Shown here piece by piece: positions 1-9,526 of a stretch of DNA of 64,000 bases (position 1 is its first letter; each line of letters opens with the position of its first letter). The translations under genes and the position numbers were made by a program. The stretch is from assembly GCF_001426665.1 (NCBI RefSeq), contig NZ_LMEY01000012.1, positions 564,152 to 628,151 on the forward strand, written 5' to 3'. The stretch comes from Rhizobium sp. Root1334 (lineage in GTDB: Bacteria > Pseudomonadota > Alphaproteobacteria > Rhizobiales > Rhizobiaceae). The notes beneath the pieces were generated by a model. It saw nothing but the letters and a program-made list of their open reading frames with translations. It made no database searches and was not told where the DNA came from.

Positions 1-268
1 CGAACATGCGCTTGATCTCGGCGCTGCCATCACCAGCATCCACCAGCGCACAACAGCCGACGACCTCTCCCTCATGGCGGGCGACGAAAAAGGAGACGGA
101 CGGTTTTTCCAGCGTCGAGACATCGACAAGGTGATTGCTTTCGGCCGGATAAAGCGATTGCGCGTAGGCATCGGATTGATCAAGCAAGTTCTGGACGCCC
201 GGCTGGCGCGGCGATTCTTTTTCAATGGTCAGAGTCACTTGGCGTTGTTCCTTCGCAGATCGATTCAT
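1..268 (-). CDS. GNAT family N-acetyltransferase (N-terminal part, cut by window edge)
   Basis: The last 89 codons visible on the minus strand encode the amino-terminal half of a GCN5-related acetyltransferase, an acetyl-CoA dependent cytoplasmic enzyme; its substrate cannot be told. The run SVSFFVARHEGEVVGCCAL followed by AEIKRMF is the beta-strand pair leading into the acetyl-CoA-binding motif of GNAT proteins. The same AEIKR signature occurs in the MarR-GNAT protein at 9.5 kb. I took the ATG at 268; a GTG at 238, about 10 bases after AAGGA, is an alternative start. The acetyl-CoA pyrophosphate loop lies outside the window. Confidence 0.75.
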   Translation of the reverse strand, partial: MNRSAKEQRQVTLTIEKESPRQPGVQNLLDQSDAYAQSLYPAESNHLVDVSTLEKPSVSFFVARHEGEVVGCCALVDAGDGSAEIKRMF

Positions 269-488
269 CCCGTTTCCAGTCAATCCTAAAAGTACGGTAG
301 TGAAAACGACAGACGGAAAATCTGGCCATGTACGGCGGCTAACCTCACTCAGAGCAACCGGCAGAAACAAATTGTTTCCAAGCCTTCCCCACTTTGCCTT
401 ACTTCCGGAGCAAACGGGCCCTTAGTTCAGCGAAGTCAGAATCGCTCCTTACAGAACGATTTTTCACCGAATTGGAGAGATATCCACG

Positions 489-935
489 ATGGTTCCTGCC
501 CTGATCGTCATGACAATTCTCGGCTGCGACGATAGCGTCAGCCAGTGCCACTACGTCTCGACCGTCAGCGGCACGTGGCAGAGCATTGCCGTCTGCGATG
601 CGGAATCACAGAAACAATTGCCGAAATTCTCCAACGCCAATTATCCGGTGATCGTCGCGGTCTGCGAAACATCCGGCAACACGATGGCAGACGCCAAGGA
701 TCCCGCGCCTGTGCCCGCAACGCAGCCTGCTCTCGATCAGGCGCATGCCGTTACGAAGGATGCCGTCCCGACACCACCCACGACCGAACAGAAACAGCCT
801 AGCTTGCCGCGCCGGACATTGGCGATGGTGACAGGAGCTCTGCCCGACGCCTCGGACCTGCGCAATGCGGTGACCAAACCCGTCCACTATATCGAGGACG
901 GCTATTCCTGGGTGGCCCGGAAGTTTACAAAGTAA
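489..935 (+). CDS. conserved hypothetical protein, 148 aa
   Basis: I do not recognise a named family. The ATG at 489 follows GGAGAG at a good distance. The first ~60 residues are a compact, mildly hydrophobic segment with four cysteines (residues 13, 20, 36 and 59). Then comes a Pro/Ala/Thr/Gln-rich linker (about 65-108) and a C-terminal part ending in YSWVARKFTK. The start MVPALIVMTILGC looks like a lipobox but lacks positive n-region residues, so it may equally be a buried beta strand. It converges on the SDR gene, leaving only three bases between the two stop codons. Function unknown; coding status rests on length, RBS and codon usage like its neighbours. Confidence 0.6.
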   Translation: MVPALIVMTILGCDDSVSQCHYVSTVSGTWQSIAVCDAESQKQLPKFSNANYPVIVAVCETSGNTMADAKDPAPVPATQPALDQAHAVTKDAVPTPPTTEQKQPSLPRRTLAMVTGALPDASDLRNAVTKPVHYIEDGYSWVARKFTK

Positions 936-938
936 ACC

Positions 939-1961
939 CTATACCAGCCCGGCAGCGATCAGGCTTTCAGCGCTGGCGCGGATTGCCTCGTCCCCTGAAC
1001 GCGGCCTCCAGCCGAGCAGACGCTTTGCCTTTTCATGCGACACGCGCTGGTCGCGGCCGAGTTCGGCGACGATCAGTTTCAGGCCGGGATCGAAGCGCGA
1101 GGCAACGCCCGCCAACCAGTTGGGCAAAACGAATTTCGGCAGTTTTTTCCCGTAGGCTGGAAAGTCCCGTTTCAAGACCCGGGCAATATGCTTGATCGAC
1201 AGCGCCTCGCCCGCAATGATGAAGCGCTCGCCCGCAGCCTTTGGTATCGTCATGGCAAGAACATGCGCCTCTGCGGTATCGCGCACGTCGACGACAGGCA
1301 CGCTGAAATCCGGCATGGCGGGATAGCGGCCTTTCAACAGGCTTTTTACCACACCGACCGACGTTCCTGTCTCCGAGCCTAGGATGGGTCCAAGGATCAT
1401 GCCCGGATTGACGACGGCGAGTTCAAGGCCTTGTTCGTGTGCAAAGGCCCAGGCGGCGCGTTCGGCCAGCGTTTTCGACTTGTAGTAGGGCGTTGCAAGC
1501 ACGCCATCGACATCGGTCCAGTCCGTCTCCGAAAAAGGCGCCCTGCCCGCCCCATAGCTGATGGCGGCAATGGAGGATGTCAGAACCACGCGGCTGACAC
1601 CGGCGTTCTTTGCAGCGCGCAGCACGCGCAACGTTCCCTCCCGCGCCGGCAGAATGAGGTCATTTTCATGCCTGGGAACGCGTGAGGGAAAAGGTGACGC
1701 GGTATGGATGACGTGCCCAGCTCCTGTAAGGGCATCATCCCATCCGGCGTCTACCGTGAGATCCGCGACAACGAAGGAGAGCTTTCCCTGAATTGCGCCG
1801 TCAACCGAGCGGATCGCCGCCTCGATGGCCTGCGCCTTTTTCATCGACCGCAGGGTTCCGCGAACCTCGTAGCCTGCACGCAGCAAAGACGCGGCGACGT
1901 GACCCCCGAGGAAACCGCCTATGCCCGTCACAACGACCGGCCTTGTCGTATCGTTCTTCAT
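939..1961 (-). CDS. NAD(P)-dependent epimerase/dehydratase (extended SDR, dihydroflavonol reductase-like)
   Basis: A 340-residue extended short-chain dehydrogenase. The N-terminal VVTGIGGFLGGHVA is the TGxxGxxG nucleotide-binding loop, LTSSIAA holds the catalytic Ser and YYKSK the YxxxK pair. HTASPFP after the fourth strand is typical of dihydroflavonol-4-reductase/cinnamoyl-CoA reductase-like members, which reduce aldehydes or ketones with NADPH; the actual substrate is unknown. I chose the ATG at 1961 (MKNDTTRP), because the upstream in-frame start at 1985 adds eight residues before the Rossmann fold that no family member needs. It is convergent with the 489-935 gene and no operon partner is evident. 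Confidence 0.85.
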   Translation of the reverse strand: MKNDTTRPVVVTGIGGFLGGHVAASLLRAGYEVRGTLRSMKKAQAIEAAIRSVDGAIQGKLSFVVADLTVDAGWDDALTGAGHVIHTASPFPSRVPRHENDLILPAREGTLRVLRAAKNAGVSRVVLTSSIAAISYGAGRAPFSETDWTDVDGVLATPYYKSKTLAERAAWAFAHEQGLELAVVNPGMILGPILGSETGTSVGVVKSLLKGRYPAMPDFSVPVVDVRDTAEAHVLAMTIPKAAGERFIIAGEALSIKHIARVLKRDFPAYGKKLPKFVLPNWLAGVASRFDPGLKLIVAELGRDQRVSHEKAKRLLGWRPRSGDEAIRASAESLIAAGLV

Positions 1962-2080
1962 TGCCACACTCCGCACCTGCCGCACCGATCTTCATCAGCT
2001 ACATGGTGGGTTTGGCACCCTGTGTCAAAGGCGGACTGTCCGGATTGTTCTGCAACGCGCCAGCGCAGAAGCAGCCAGGG

Positions 2081-3220
2081 TCAGGCCGCTTCCCGTGCAG
2101 CGAGCAATGCATAGTCGCGGGCGGTCTGGCGCTGTTCGGCAATCGTCAGCTTCTCGATGAGGCCGGCAAGTCCGCCGGACGCATCGGAGGCCTGGCTCTT
2201 GCCACGCAGTTTAGACAACAGGGCGGCAGAGATGGTGGCCGTCACAGTAGACGAGCCAACCCGGTTTTCCTTGCGCCAGATCAGCACGGCTTCGGCAAAC
2301 AGGGCGCTGACATCGCGACCAAGGCCCGCACTTTCGAACAGCGCCCGGATGGCGTGGATACGGCCATCCGACAGGATCGAGCGCACGCGCTTGTCGGCGA
2401 CATCGGACAGGTTGACGATGGCCGCAGCAAAAAAATCGACCTTGCCGGAACACAGGGCGTTCAGAAGGAAGGCTGGCGTCAACCGTCCCGTTACCCTGAG
2501 ATGTTCGACGAGATTGGGAATCTGATCAGGTTGGGCAGCGCCGGCCATGCCGACGGCCGCCTTGTCACAGGCTTCGCGGGTGATCCGCTCGACACGGCGC
2601 TCGCCAATGGCGGCCTGCACGAGGCCAAATCCGGAAAGGGCCGTTCCGACCTTTTCGACCAGCGCATGCCGGGCATCGGCCGGCAGATCGTCACGGTCGA
2701 GCAGCGTATTGCGGACCGACCAGAGATGGCCGAGCCGGTCACTCAGGCGCTTCAGCGTCCGGCAGGAGAACCGCGCCTGCCCGTTTTCAAGCAGGATCAG
2801 AACCTCTTCCTCACCGCCGATTTCGGCGATGGCGGCAGCAACCGGGCGTGACATAGACTGGCGGGCGGCGATGACTGCGCGGGTCTCCGGCGTCCCCTTG
2901 GCAGCAAGATCGACAAGATCCATATCGTTGAGCACAGGAGAACGCGAAATGACGGCATAGGCGGTTTCAGGCTGGTCTTCGGCAAGCGACAGAATGATGG
3001 TCCGTGGAATGCGCGCGCAATCTGCAATGGCTTCGGCCAGCGCCAGCCGAACTTTCGGCGAGGGATCATCGAGAAGAAAGGTCATTGCCATTTCGGCCGC
3101 ATGTTCGTCGAGCGTATTCATTTCGGCCGCGACATAGGCACGGCCCAACGCCTGCGCTGCGCGAACCCGATCCCCGGTTTTCGCGGTTTCAACCCAACGA
3201 AGAAATGCTTGAATGATCAC
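2081..3220 (-). CDS. DUF2336 domain-containing protein
   Basis: A 379-residue all-helical protein whose first half (IIQAFLRWVETAKTGDRVRA onward) matches the DUF2336 family, found in alphaproteobacteria and built from short HEAT-like repeats such as SPKVRLALAEAIAD. The biochemical role is unknown. The GTG at 3220 is preferred because GTGAGG lies about five bases before it, whereas the TTG at 3250 has no ribosome-binding site. The gene is divergent from the CitE-like gene at 3299, with a 78-base shared upstream region. No signal peptide or membrane segment is visible, so it is probably cytoplasmic. Confidence 0.8.
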   Translation of the reverse strand: MIIQAFLRWVETAKTGDRVRAAQALGRAYVAAEMNTLDEHAAEMAMTFLLDDPSPKVRLALAEAIADCARIPRTIILSLAEDQPETAYAVISRSPVLNDMDLVDLAAKGTPETRAVIAARQSMSRPVAAAIAEIGGEEEVLILLENGQARFSCRTLKRLSDRLGHLWSVRNTLLDRDDLPADARHALVEKVGTALSGFGLVQAAIGERRVERITREACDKAAVGMAGAAQPDQIPNLVEHLRVTGRLTPAFLLNALCSGKVDFFAAAIVNLSDVADKRVRSILSDGRIHAIRALFESAGLGRDVSALFAEAVLIWRKENRVGSSTVTATISAALLSKLRGKSQASDASGGLAGLIEKLTIAEQRQTARDYALLAAREAA

Positions 3221-3298
3221 CGACGCCTCACTACACACCAACCAGCCCAATCATGGTGCCGGTTACGTTAGCGATCAAAGGTTTAAGATTGGTTCACC

Positions 3299-4003
3299 AT
3301 GTCCGTTAACCGCTTCGAAATCACGCTGCCGATGATGTGCGCAACGCCGGATGCGCTGCCGCCAAAGTCCGCCACCGGCGGGGCATCGACCGTGATCCTC
3401 GATATCCGCGGGGACTGGATAACCAAGAGCGCAGCCGATCAGGCGCGGCGGATAATTACACACCGGCAATCAGCCTCGACGCTGCTTCGCGTCGGCAGGC
3501 CAGACGACGAGGCCGGGCAGACGGCGATCGGGCAACTGGCGACACTGCGGCCGCATGGCTTTGTGCTTTCCGGCTGCGGCGGTGCCGCCGATATCCAGAA
3601 ATTCGATGTCATGCTGCGGGTCGCGGAAGCCACCCACGGGATCGATGCGGGATCGATCGGACTGGTTGCCGAGCTTGGCGGGGATTTGGCGTTTCTTCTC
3701 TCGCAAGCTTCCCTGAAAGACGTGTCGCGCCGGCTGATAGCGATCATTTTCGACGGTAACGGCGTGACACAGGCGACGGCAAGCCAAACGTTCAACGCGG
3801 CGGCATCAAGGATGGGTGCACCGCTTCTCCTTGCCCGTGGCGCCGCCGTCATCAAGGCGAGGCAGGCAGGCATAGACTGTTATGAACTGCTGAAAGGCGC
3901 GGATGGCGACCCGCGGATCACTCGCGACATCGCTCTTGCCGATGGTTTTTCCGGCGTGGTGGCGCGCAATGCCGCCCAGCTTGAGGCGCTGTCGCCGTCC
4001 TGA
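3299..4003 (+). CDS. short HpcH/HpaI aldolase / citrate-lyase-beta-like protein
   Basis: A 234-residue protein with the outline of the CitE/HpcH TIM-barrel family: TVILDIRGDWI corresponds to the first barrel strand (usually VILDLEDAV), SIGLVAELGGDLAFLL to the strand carrying the metal-ligand Glu, and DGFSGVVARNAAQLEAL to the closing GFxGKxxIHPxQ motif. It is shorter than the usual ~270-300 residues and several family hallmarks are altered (LEDAV to IRGDW, the IHPxQ motif lost), so it may be a divergent or inactive member. The RBS is weak. It is divergent from the DUF2336 gene and converges on the flavin reductase gene. Confidence 0.65.
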   Translation: MSVNRFEITLPMMCATPDALPPKSATGGASTVILDIRGDWITKSAADQARRIITHRQSASTLLRVGRPDDEAGQTAIGQLATLRPHGFVLSGCGGAADIQKFDVMLRVAEATHGIDAGSIGLVAELGGDLAFLLSQASLKDVSRRLIAIIFDGNGVTQATASQTFNAAASRMGAPLLLARGAAVIKARQAGIDCYELLKGADGDPRITRDIALADGFSGVVARNAAQLEALSPS

Positions 4004-4013
4004 GCGGCCAGCC

Positions 4014-4616
4014 CTAGCGTTTGGGCCGGAACATTTCGAAGACGTCTCCGGATTCGCAATAGTCCATGTATCCCATGCGGCCGACCGGCCGGACCTTGGC
4101 CATGTCAAGCCGCCCGTCGCGGATCGCCTCGTCACGAATGTGAATACCGACAACCTGGCCGATGACCACGTGGTTTTCAGACAGCGTACCGTCGAGCGCT
4201 TTCGGCCGGAAGATTTCCGTGACCTTGCATTCGAGGGCGGCGTAAGCTTCGGCAACGAAGGGCGCTTGGACAAACTGGCCTTGGACCGGCGTCAATCCGG
4301 CAAGCGCGAATTCGCTCTCACCATGTGGCACCGGAGCCGACGTGACGTTCATCGCTTCGCGGATGTCAAAGCTGACTAAATTGGCGGTGAATTCACGGGT
4401 TTCCTCGATGTTGCGGACCGAATCCTTGCGGCCGGCCGAGGAGAACATCACCATTTTCGGCGCGTCGCTGATCGCATTGAAGAAGGAATAGGGCGCCAGA
4501 TTGAGGCTGCCATCGGCAGACCTCGATCCGATCCAGCCGATCGGCCGCGGAGAAACGATGGCCTTGAACGGATCATGGGCAAGACCATGGGCGTTTTCCG
4601 CAGTCGCATAAAACAT
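4014..4616 (-). CDS. flavin reductase family protein
   Basis: A 200-residue FMN-binding split-barrel protein of the flavin reductase-like family. SPRPIGWIGS is the conserved flavin-binding segment and NLAPYSFFNAIS the second conserved strand pair. Family members bind FMN and either reduce flavin with NAD(P)H or act as small oxidoreductases. The ATG shares one base with the stop codon of the upstream nitroreductase gene (TGATG), so the two are translationally coupled and probably act together in a flavin-dependent reaction. The substrate is not predictable. Confidence 0.85.
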   Translation of the reverse strand: MFYATAENAHGLAHDPFKAIVSPRPIGWIGSRSADGSLNLAPYSFFNAISDAPKMVMFSSAGRKDSVRNIEETREFTANLVSFDIREAMNVTSAPVPHGESEFALAGLTPVQGQFVQAPFVAEAYAALECKVTEIFRPKALDGTLSENHVVIGQVVGIHIRDEAIRDGRLDMAKVRPVGRMGYMDYCESGDVFEMFRPKR

Positions 4617-5200
4617 CAGGCGTCCTCGCCAACCCAGGTGACGATATCCGCAAGCTCCGGCCGCGGGCGCTCCGTCGGCGGAACCTGCGGCGTGCCGATA
4701 TGGATGAAGCCGGCGACCTTTTCACCGGGCTGAACGCCGAGCAGCGGATAGGCCTTTTCATCGAAGGCATACCATTCGGTCAGCCAGTTCGAGCAGAAGC
4801 CGAGCGCGTTGGCAGCCATGAGCAGGTTAAGGCAGACGGCGCCGGCCGACATCACCTGCTCCCATTCCGGCACCTTGAAATGCGGCGCTGCCTTGCTGAC
4901 GACGGCGACGACGACGGGCGCGCGCGACAGGCGGGCGTTTTCCACCTTGATCATCTCTTCGGAAAGATCGGGCTTGGCTGCGAGCGCCATTTTTGCCAGT
5001 TCGGCACTGATACGCACCCGCTCCTCGCCGCGATAGACGATGAAACGCCAAGGCGCCAGCTTGCCGTGATCCGGCACGCGCGAGGCAAGCGTCAGCATCT
5101 CTTCGATCTCCGCTGTGTCCGGTCCAGGCCCGCTCATTTGAAAGGCTGGAATAGACCTTCGGGTTGTCAGATAATCGCGCAGGCTGATTTCAGTTTTCAT
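4616..5200 (-). CDS. nitroreductase family protein (YdjA-like)
   Basis: A 194-residue FMN-dependent nitroreductase. RRSIPAF near the N-terminus, [18 protein letters not shown], the mid-protein [22 protein letters not shown] and the closing [10 protein letters not shown] match the short single-domain YdjA/Frm2-like branch. These are homodimeric cytoplasmic NAD(P)H oxidoreductases acting on nitro-compounds or quinones. It is first of a two-gene unit with the flavin reductase, with a one-base stop/start overlap. The start at 5200 gives the usual family length. Confidence 0.88.
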   Translation of the reverse strand: MKTEISLRDYLTTRRSIPAFQMSGPGPDTAEIEEMLTLASRVPDHGKLAPWRFIVYRGEERVRISAELAKMALAAKPDLSEEMIKVENARLSRAPVVVAVVSKAAPHFKVPEWEQVMSAGAVCLNLLMAANALGFCSNWLTEWYAFDEKAYPLLGVQPGEKVAGFIHIGTPQVPPTERPRPELADIVTWVGEDA

Positions 5201-5312
5201 CGCCGTCCATTTCCACTAGTTTGCCACCGCACGCCGCCACCAAGCAGGCAGCCACGAAATTGCCATATCGGCGTTTCAAGTGGAGCCACACACTCAGGAT
5301 GTCAACCACCCC

Positions 5313-6320
5313 ATGCGCATCAAGGCCGGTCATGTTCGCGCTCTCGTCATAGCGCTTGTTCTTGCAACAGTTGGCGCCCGTGCGCCGCAGGCGCAGGAGC
5401 TTGCCGACCCCTTCAAGGCCTTTCCGGCGATCTCCGCTCCATCCAAGAAGATGCCAAAGCTCAACAGCTTCAATCCGACCAACCCGGATGCCGCGACGCA
5501 AGGTCCGACCGCAAAGGACATCCAGCTGGAAGCGCATCTGACGGAAAAGGGCAATGCCGTCGAGCAGGGCCTGACCTGGCGCGTTTTCAATCCCATTCCC
5601 GGTTCAGACGGCAAGCTGCCGCTGGTGGCGACATCAGAAGGCGGCTCGGCCGCGTTCCAGCTCATTCCCGGCGAATACTTCGTCAATGTCGCCTTCGGCC
5701 GCGCCGGCGCGACACGCAAGATCCGGGTGGCGGACGCTGGCCTCCCTGAAAAGCAGGTGCTGGTGCTGGATGCCGGTGGCGTCATGCTCAATGCCGTCTC
5801 CGGCAGCGACGTGCGTATCCCGCCGGGAGAACTGAGCTTTTCGATCTTTTCGGCTGATTCGAAAGAAGATGGCGAACGCGCCCTCGTGGTTGCCGACGTC
5901 AAGCCCAACACGGTCGTTCGTTTGAACACCGGCACCTATCACGTCGTTTCCAACTATGGCTCGGTCAACGCAGTCATTCGCGCCGATATCCAGGTCGAAG
6001 CCGGTAAACTGACAGAAGCGACGATCCAGCACCGCGCGGCCAAGCTGACACTGAAACTTGTCTCCGAACCCGGCGGCGAAGCGATTGCAGATACGGCCTG
6101 GTCGATCCTGACCTCGTCGGGCGACGTCGTCAGCGAAAGCGTCGGTGCTTTCCCGACATTGGTGCTGGCCGAAGGCGGCTATTCGGCGGTCGCGCGCAAC
6201 AACGAGAAAATTTTCCAGCGTGACTTTACCGTCAAGGCCGGCGTTAATACCGATGTCGAGGTCTTGCTCAACGACAAGGGCGTGCAGCCAGCCTCCGGCG
6301 CCACGGACGCGCAGGACTGA
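5313..6320 (+). CDS. exported conserved hypothetical protein, 335 aa
   Basis: I do not recognise a named family. From the ATG at 5313 (MRIKAG) the N-terminus is a clear Sec signal: basic n-region, hydrophobic VRALVIALVLATVGA, and a likely cleavage site near APQAQ. The mature part is rich in short beta-strand repeats with recurring GEYFVNVAFG / GTYHVVSNYG / GGYSAVARNN elements, about 100 residues apart, which suggests three repeated beta-sandwich modules (about residues 70-140, 165-235 and 250-320). It is predicted periplasmic. The upstream start at 5280 would only lengthen the signal. It converges on the acyltransferase gene. Confidence 0.7.
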   Translation: MRIKAGHVRALVIALVLATVGARAPQAQELADPFKAFPAISAPSKKMPKLNSFNPTNPDAATQGPTAKDIQLEAHLTEKGNAVEQGLTWRVFNPIPGSDGKLPLVATSEGGSAAFQLIPGEYFVNVAFGRAGATRKIRVADAGLPEKQVLVLDAGGVMLNAVSGSDVRIPPGELSFSIFSADSKEDGERALVVADVKPNTVVRLNTGTYHVVSNYGSVNAVIRADIQVEAGKLTEATIQHRAAKLTLKLVSEPGGEAIADTAWSILTSSGDVVSESVGAFPTLVLAEGGYSAVARNNEKIFQRDFTVKAGVNTDVEVLLNDKGVQPASGATDAQD

Positions 6321-6324
6321 ACGG

Positions 6325-7215
6325 TTACGACGCCCGGCTGAGAAACCGGCGGCGTGGCGGTGCCATGCAGAACACGCCGTCATAGATCCGCGTCAGGATA
6401 TCCTTGCGGTCGGCAATGGCGCTCAGTTCTTCCCAGGCAATCAACTGGCCGATGCGCGACGAGATCGTCGTACCGGAAAGACGGCGGAACTCGCGGATCA
6501 ACAGCGAGATACGCAGCGTCATCGACACCTTGCTCGCTAGGTGAAACAGCCTGCCGTTCTGGCCTTCGAAATAGATCGGGATAACGCTTGCCTTGGCGGT
6601 CTGGATGAGTTTTGCCGGAAACATCTTCCACGGCAGGTCTTCGGCCCTGCCGAATCCCTTTCTTGCCGTGGCGACGCCGCCGGCCGGAAAGACGATCAGG
6701 GTGACGCCTTCCTTCAGCAGCCGCACCGCTTCGTGGCGCGTCTGCATGTTGATCGCCAGCGCTTCCTTGGTTTCCTCAAACGAGATCGGCAGCGAATAGG
6801 GCGCCATTTCCGGCACCTTCAAGAGTTCGTTGTTGATCAGCACGCGGAACGGGCGGCCAAGCTGTTCGGCCAGCGACAGAACGGCAATGCCGTCGCCGAT
6901 GCCGAAGGGATGATTGGCGACGATGACAACAGGGGTATCCGGCAGATGGCGCGGCGGCCATTCGCCCTGGATGCGGACGCGCACATTGATCAGATCCAGC
7001 ATTTCCCCGAAAATCCGGTCGCTCTTGCCGACGATTGTATCGCGCCATTGCGTGTAGAGCCTGGCATAGCGATTGCGCCCGGCAAGCCCTTCCATGGAAC
7101 GGATAAACCAACGTTTTAGCCGTCGATCGTTCTCGTTGGCGTAAGACAGCTCTTTGAACTGCACGTTGTTCCCCGCTCCATGAAAGCTGCGCCGATAGAG
7201 GCGCAGCAGCGTCAT
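6325..7215 (-). CDS. lysophospholipid acyltransferase family protein (PlsC-like)
   Basis: A 296-residue acyltransferase of the PlsC/glycerolipid superfamily. VVIVANHPFGIGDG is block I; the His and Asp are separated by five residues rather than the classical four. LIVFPAGGVAT matches the FPEG substrate-binding block with Ala in place of Glu. VIPIYFEGQNGRLFHLAS is the fourth block. Such spacing is seen in the hemolysin/OlsA-like branch, so it may act on lyso-ornithine lipids or another non-glycerol lyso-lipid, but no olsB partner lies nearby. Probably peripheral inner-membrane. It converges on the exported hypothetical gene, four bases away. Confidence 0.8.
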   Translation of the reverse strand: MTLLRLYRRSFHGAGNNVQFKELSYANENDRRLKRWFIRSMEGLAGRNRYARLYTQWRDTIVGKSDRIFGEMLDLINVRVRIQGEWPPRHLPDTPVVIVANHPFGIGDGIAVLSLAEQLGRPFRVLINNELLKVPEMAPYSLPISFEETKEALAINMQTRHEAVRLLKEGVTLIVFPAGGVATARKGFGRAEDLPWKMFPAKLIQTAKASVIPIYFEGQNGRLFHLASKVSMTLRISLLIREFRRLSGTTISSRIGQLIAWEELSAIADRKDILTRIYDGVFCMAPPRRRFLSRAS

Positions 7216-7312
7216 CCGGATAATCTGCGAATGTTACAGTTTTCTGACAATAGACTGAAGGTGCGGTCCTGCCACACCTTCTTTATTAGATCATACACAA
7301 CTTAGCGAATGA

Positions 7313-9301
7313 TCAGGCGGAAGCCTTGCTCCGGCGTTCGGCCTTGCGCTTTACATCCGGCGGCGTTGCTTCCGACACCAGCGAGGCAATGGCGTCGTCC
7401 AGCGTCATCGGTGTCTGTGCCTGCGAGCCCAAGCGGCGGATGTTGACCGTCCGCTCTTCGGCTTCGCGCATGCCGCAAACGATGATCACCGGAACCTTGG
7501 TGACCGAATGCTCGCGGACCTTGTAGTTGATCTTCTCGTTGCGGAAGTCGGTCTCGACCTGAAGACCGGCATCGCGCAGCAGTTCGGCAACTTCACGGCC
7601 GTAATCGTCGGCTTCCGACGTGATGGTGGCGACGACGACCTGCAGCGGCGAGAGCCACAGCGGGAAATGGCCGGCGAAATTCTCGATCAGGATGCCGAGG
7701 AAACGTTCCATCGAGCCGCAGATGGCGCGATGGATCATCACCGGCTGCGTCTTTTCCGAGTTGCTGTCGATATAGAAGGCACCGAAGCGTTCCGGCAGGT
7801 TGAAGTCGACCTGCGTCGTGCCGCACTGCCATTCACGGCCGATGGCGTCCTTCAGCGTGTATTCGAACTTCGGGCCATAGAAAGCGCCCTCGCCCGGCAG
7901 GATGCCGGTCTTGATGCGGCCTTCCGACTGCTGTTCGATCGTCTTCAGCACGTCCATCATGACGCTTTCGGCACGATCCCAAAGGGCATCGTCGCCAACG
8001 CGCTTTTCCGGACGGGTCGACAGCTTGACCACGACTTCCTTGAACCCAAAATCCTGATAGACCGACAGGATCAGGTCGTTGATGCGCAGGCACTCCGCCG
8101 CCATCTGCTCGTCGGTACAGAACACATGCGCGTCGTCCTGCGTGAAGCCGCGCACGCGCATCAGACCATGCAGCGCGCCCGAAGGCTCGTAGCGGTGAAC
8201 GTTGCCGAACTCCGCAAGCCGGATCGGCAGTTCGCGGTAGGATTTCAGGCCATGCTTGAAGATCTGGATATGGCCGGGGCAGTTCATCGGCTTCAGCGCA
8301 AAAACGCGCTCGTCGTCGGTTTCGTCACCGGCGACCGTCACCTTGAACATGTTGTCGCGGTACCAGCCCCAGTGACCCGAGGTTTCCCAGAGCGACTTGT
8401 CGAGCACCTGCGGCGCGTTGACTTCCTGGTAAGTGCCAGCCAGACGGCGGCGCATATAGGCAACCAGCGTCTGGAAGACGCGCCAGCCCTTGCCGTGCCA
8501 GAAGACGACACCCGGGCCTTCTTCCTGGAAATGGAACAGGTCCATTTCGCGGCCAAGGCGGCGGTGGTCGCGCTTTTCGGCTTCGGCCAGGATATGCAGA
8601 TACTGGTCGAGTTCTTCCTGCGTACGCCAAGCCGTGCCGTAGATGCGCGTCAGCATCGGGTTGTTTGAGTCACCGCGCCAATAGGCACCGGCCACCCGCA
8701 TCAGCTTGAAGGCATTGCCGATCTGACCGGTGGAGGCCATATGTGGACCACGGCAGAGATCGAACCAGTCGCCCTGATAGTAAATCTTCAGGTCCTGATC
8801 GGCGGAAATCGCATCGACCAGCTCGACCTTGTAGGCTTCGCCCTTGTCGGCAAACACCTGACGCGCCTTGTCGCGCGGCCAGATTTCCTTGGTGAAAGGC
8901 TTGTTGCGCTGGATGATCTCCTTCATCCGCTTTTCGATCTTCGGCAGATCGTCGGGCGTGAAGGGCTCGTTCTTGGCAAAATCGTAATAGAAGCCGTTCT
9001 CGATCACCGGGCCGATGGTCACCTGCGTGCCGGGCCACAATTCCTGCACGGCCTCGGCCATGACGTGGGCGGTATCGTGGCGGATCAGCTCCAGGGCGCG
9101 GGCATCTTCGCGGGTGACGATCTCGAGCTTGCCGGTGACGACGGGATCGGACAGGTCGCGCAGCTCACCATCCAGCGCGATCGCGATGGCCTTCTTTGCA
9201 AGCGACTTGGAGATCGATTCGGCAACTTCGCGTCCCGTCGTGCCAGCGGCATAACCGCGGACGGAACCATCGGGAAATGTAAGGGAAACAGCGTCAGACA
9301 T
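7313..9301 (-). CDS. thrS: threonyl-tRNA synthetase
   Basis: This 662-residue class II aminoacyl-tRNA synthetase charges tRNA-Thr. Domains in order: TGS (about 1-62, FPDGSVRGY), the N2 editing domain with [11 protein letters not shown] (the HxxxH that hydrolyses Ser-tRNA-Thr), the catalytic core with MNCPGH and HRYEPSGA as zinc/active-site segments and [12 protein letters not shown] as class II motif 3, and a C-terminal anticodon-binding domain. The ATG at 9301 follows AAGGAAGAAAAC; the open frame continues 50 codons upstream but those residues are not synthetase-like. It is divergent from the MarR-GNAT gene. No threonine-codon leader peptide is obvious. Confidence 0.97.
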   Translation of the reverse strand: MSDAVSLTFPDGSVRGYAAGTTGREVAESISKSLAKKAIAIALDGELRDLSDPVVTGKLEIVTREDARALELIRHDTAHVMAEAVQELWPGTQVTIGPVIENGFYYDFAKNEPFTPDDLPKIEKRMKEIIQRNKPFTKEIWPRDKARQVFADKGEAYKVELVDAISADQDLKIYYQGDWFDLCRGPHMASTGQIGNAFKLMRVAGAYWRGDSNNPMLTRIYGTAWRTQEELDQYLHILAEAEKRDHRRLGREMDLFHFQEEGPGVVFWHGKGWRVFQTLVAYMRRRLAGTYQEVNAPQVLDKSLWETSGHWGWYRDNMFKVTVAGDETDDERVFALKPMNCPGHIQIFKHGLKSYRELPIRLAEFGNVHRYEPSGALHGLMRVRGFTQDDAHVFCTDEQMAAECLRINDLILSVYQDFGFKEVVVKLSTRPEKRVGDDALWDRAESVMMDVLKTIEQQSEGRIKTGILPGEGAFYGPKFEYTLKDAIGREWQCGTTQVDFNLPERFGAFYIDSNSEKTQPVMIHRAICGSMERFLGILIENFAGHFPLWLSPLQVVVATITSEADDYGREVAELLRDAGLQVETDFRNEKINYKVREHSVTKVPVIIVCGMREAEERTVNIRRLGSQAQTPMTLDDAIASLVSEATPPDVKRKAERRSKASA

Positions 9302-9490
9302 GTTTTCTTCCTTGTCCAGTCCCGCCAACGAATGCGGGTGGTGTACGGTGAAGGCCGGCAAAGCCGGCGCGTGCGGTGCGCGGTATAGAGGGAAAACGGG
9401 GCGATTGGAAGAGGTGTGAACCCAGTGGCCGTTTCGCGGCGCACCTGCCATACCAGCAAGCCAAAACGCATGGGCTCGATCATACCGAAA

Positions 9491-9521
9491 TTGACAGAGG
9501 CAATTACCTGACTTAAGTCAG
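9491..9521 (+). promoter_or_regulatory. promoter and 14-bp palindromic operator of the MarR-GNAT gene
   Basis: TTGACA (9491-9496), a 17-base spacer and TAAGTC (9514-9519) form a plausible sigma-70-type promoter. The perfect palindrome CTGACTTAAGTCAG at 9508-9521 covers the -10 element and stops five bases before the ATG at 9527. Transcription would start at or next to the ATG, so the mRNA is probably leaderless. The palindrome placement fits autorepression by the MarR domain; that is inference. Confidence 0.5.
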
Positions 9522-9526
9522 ACAAT

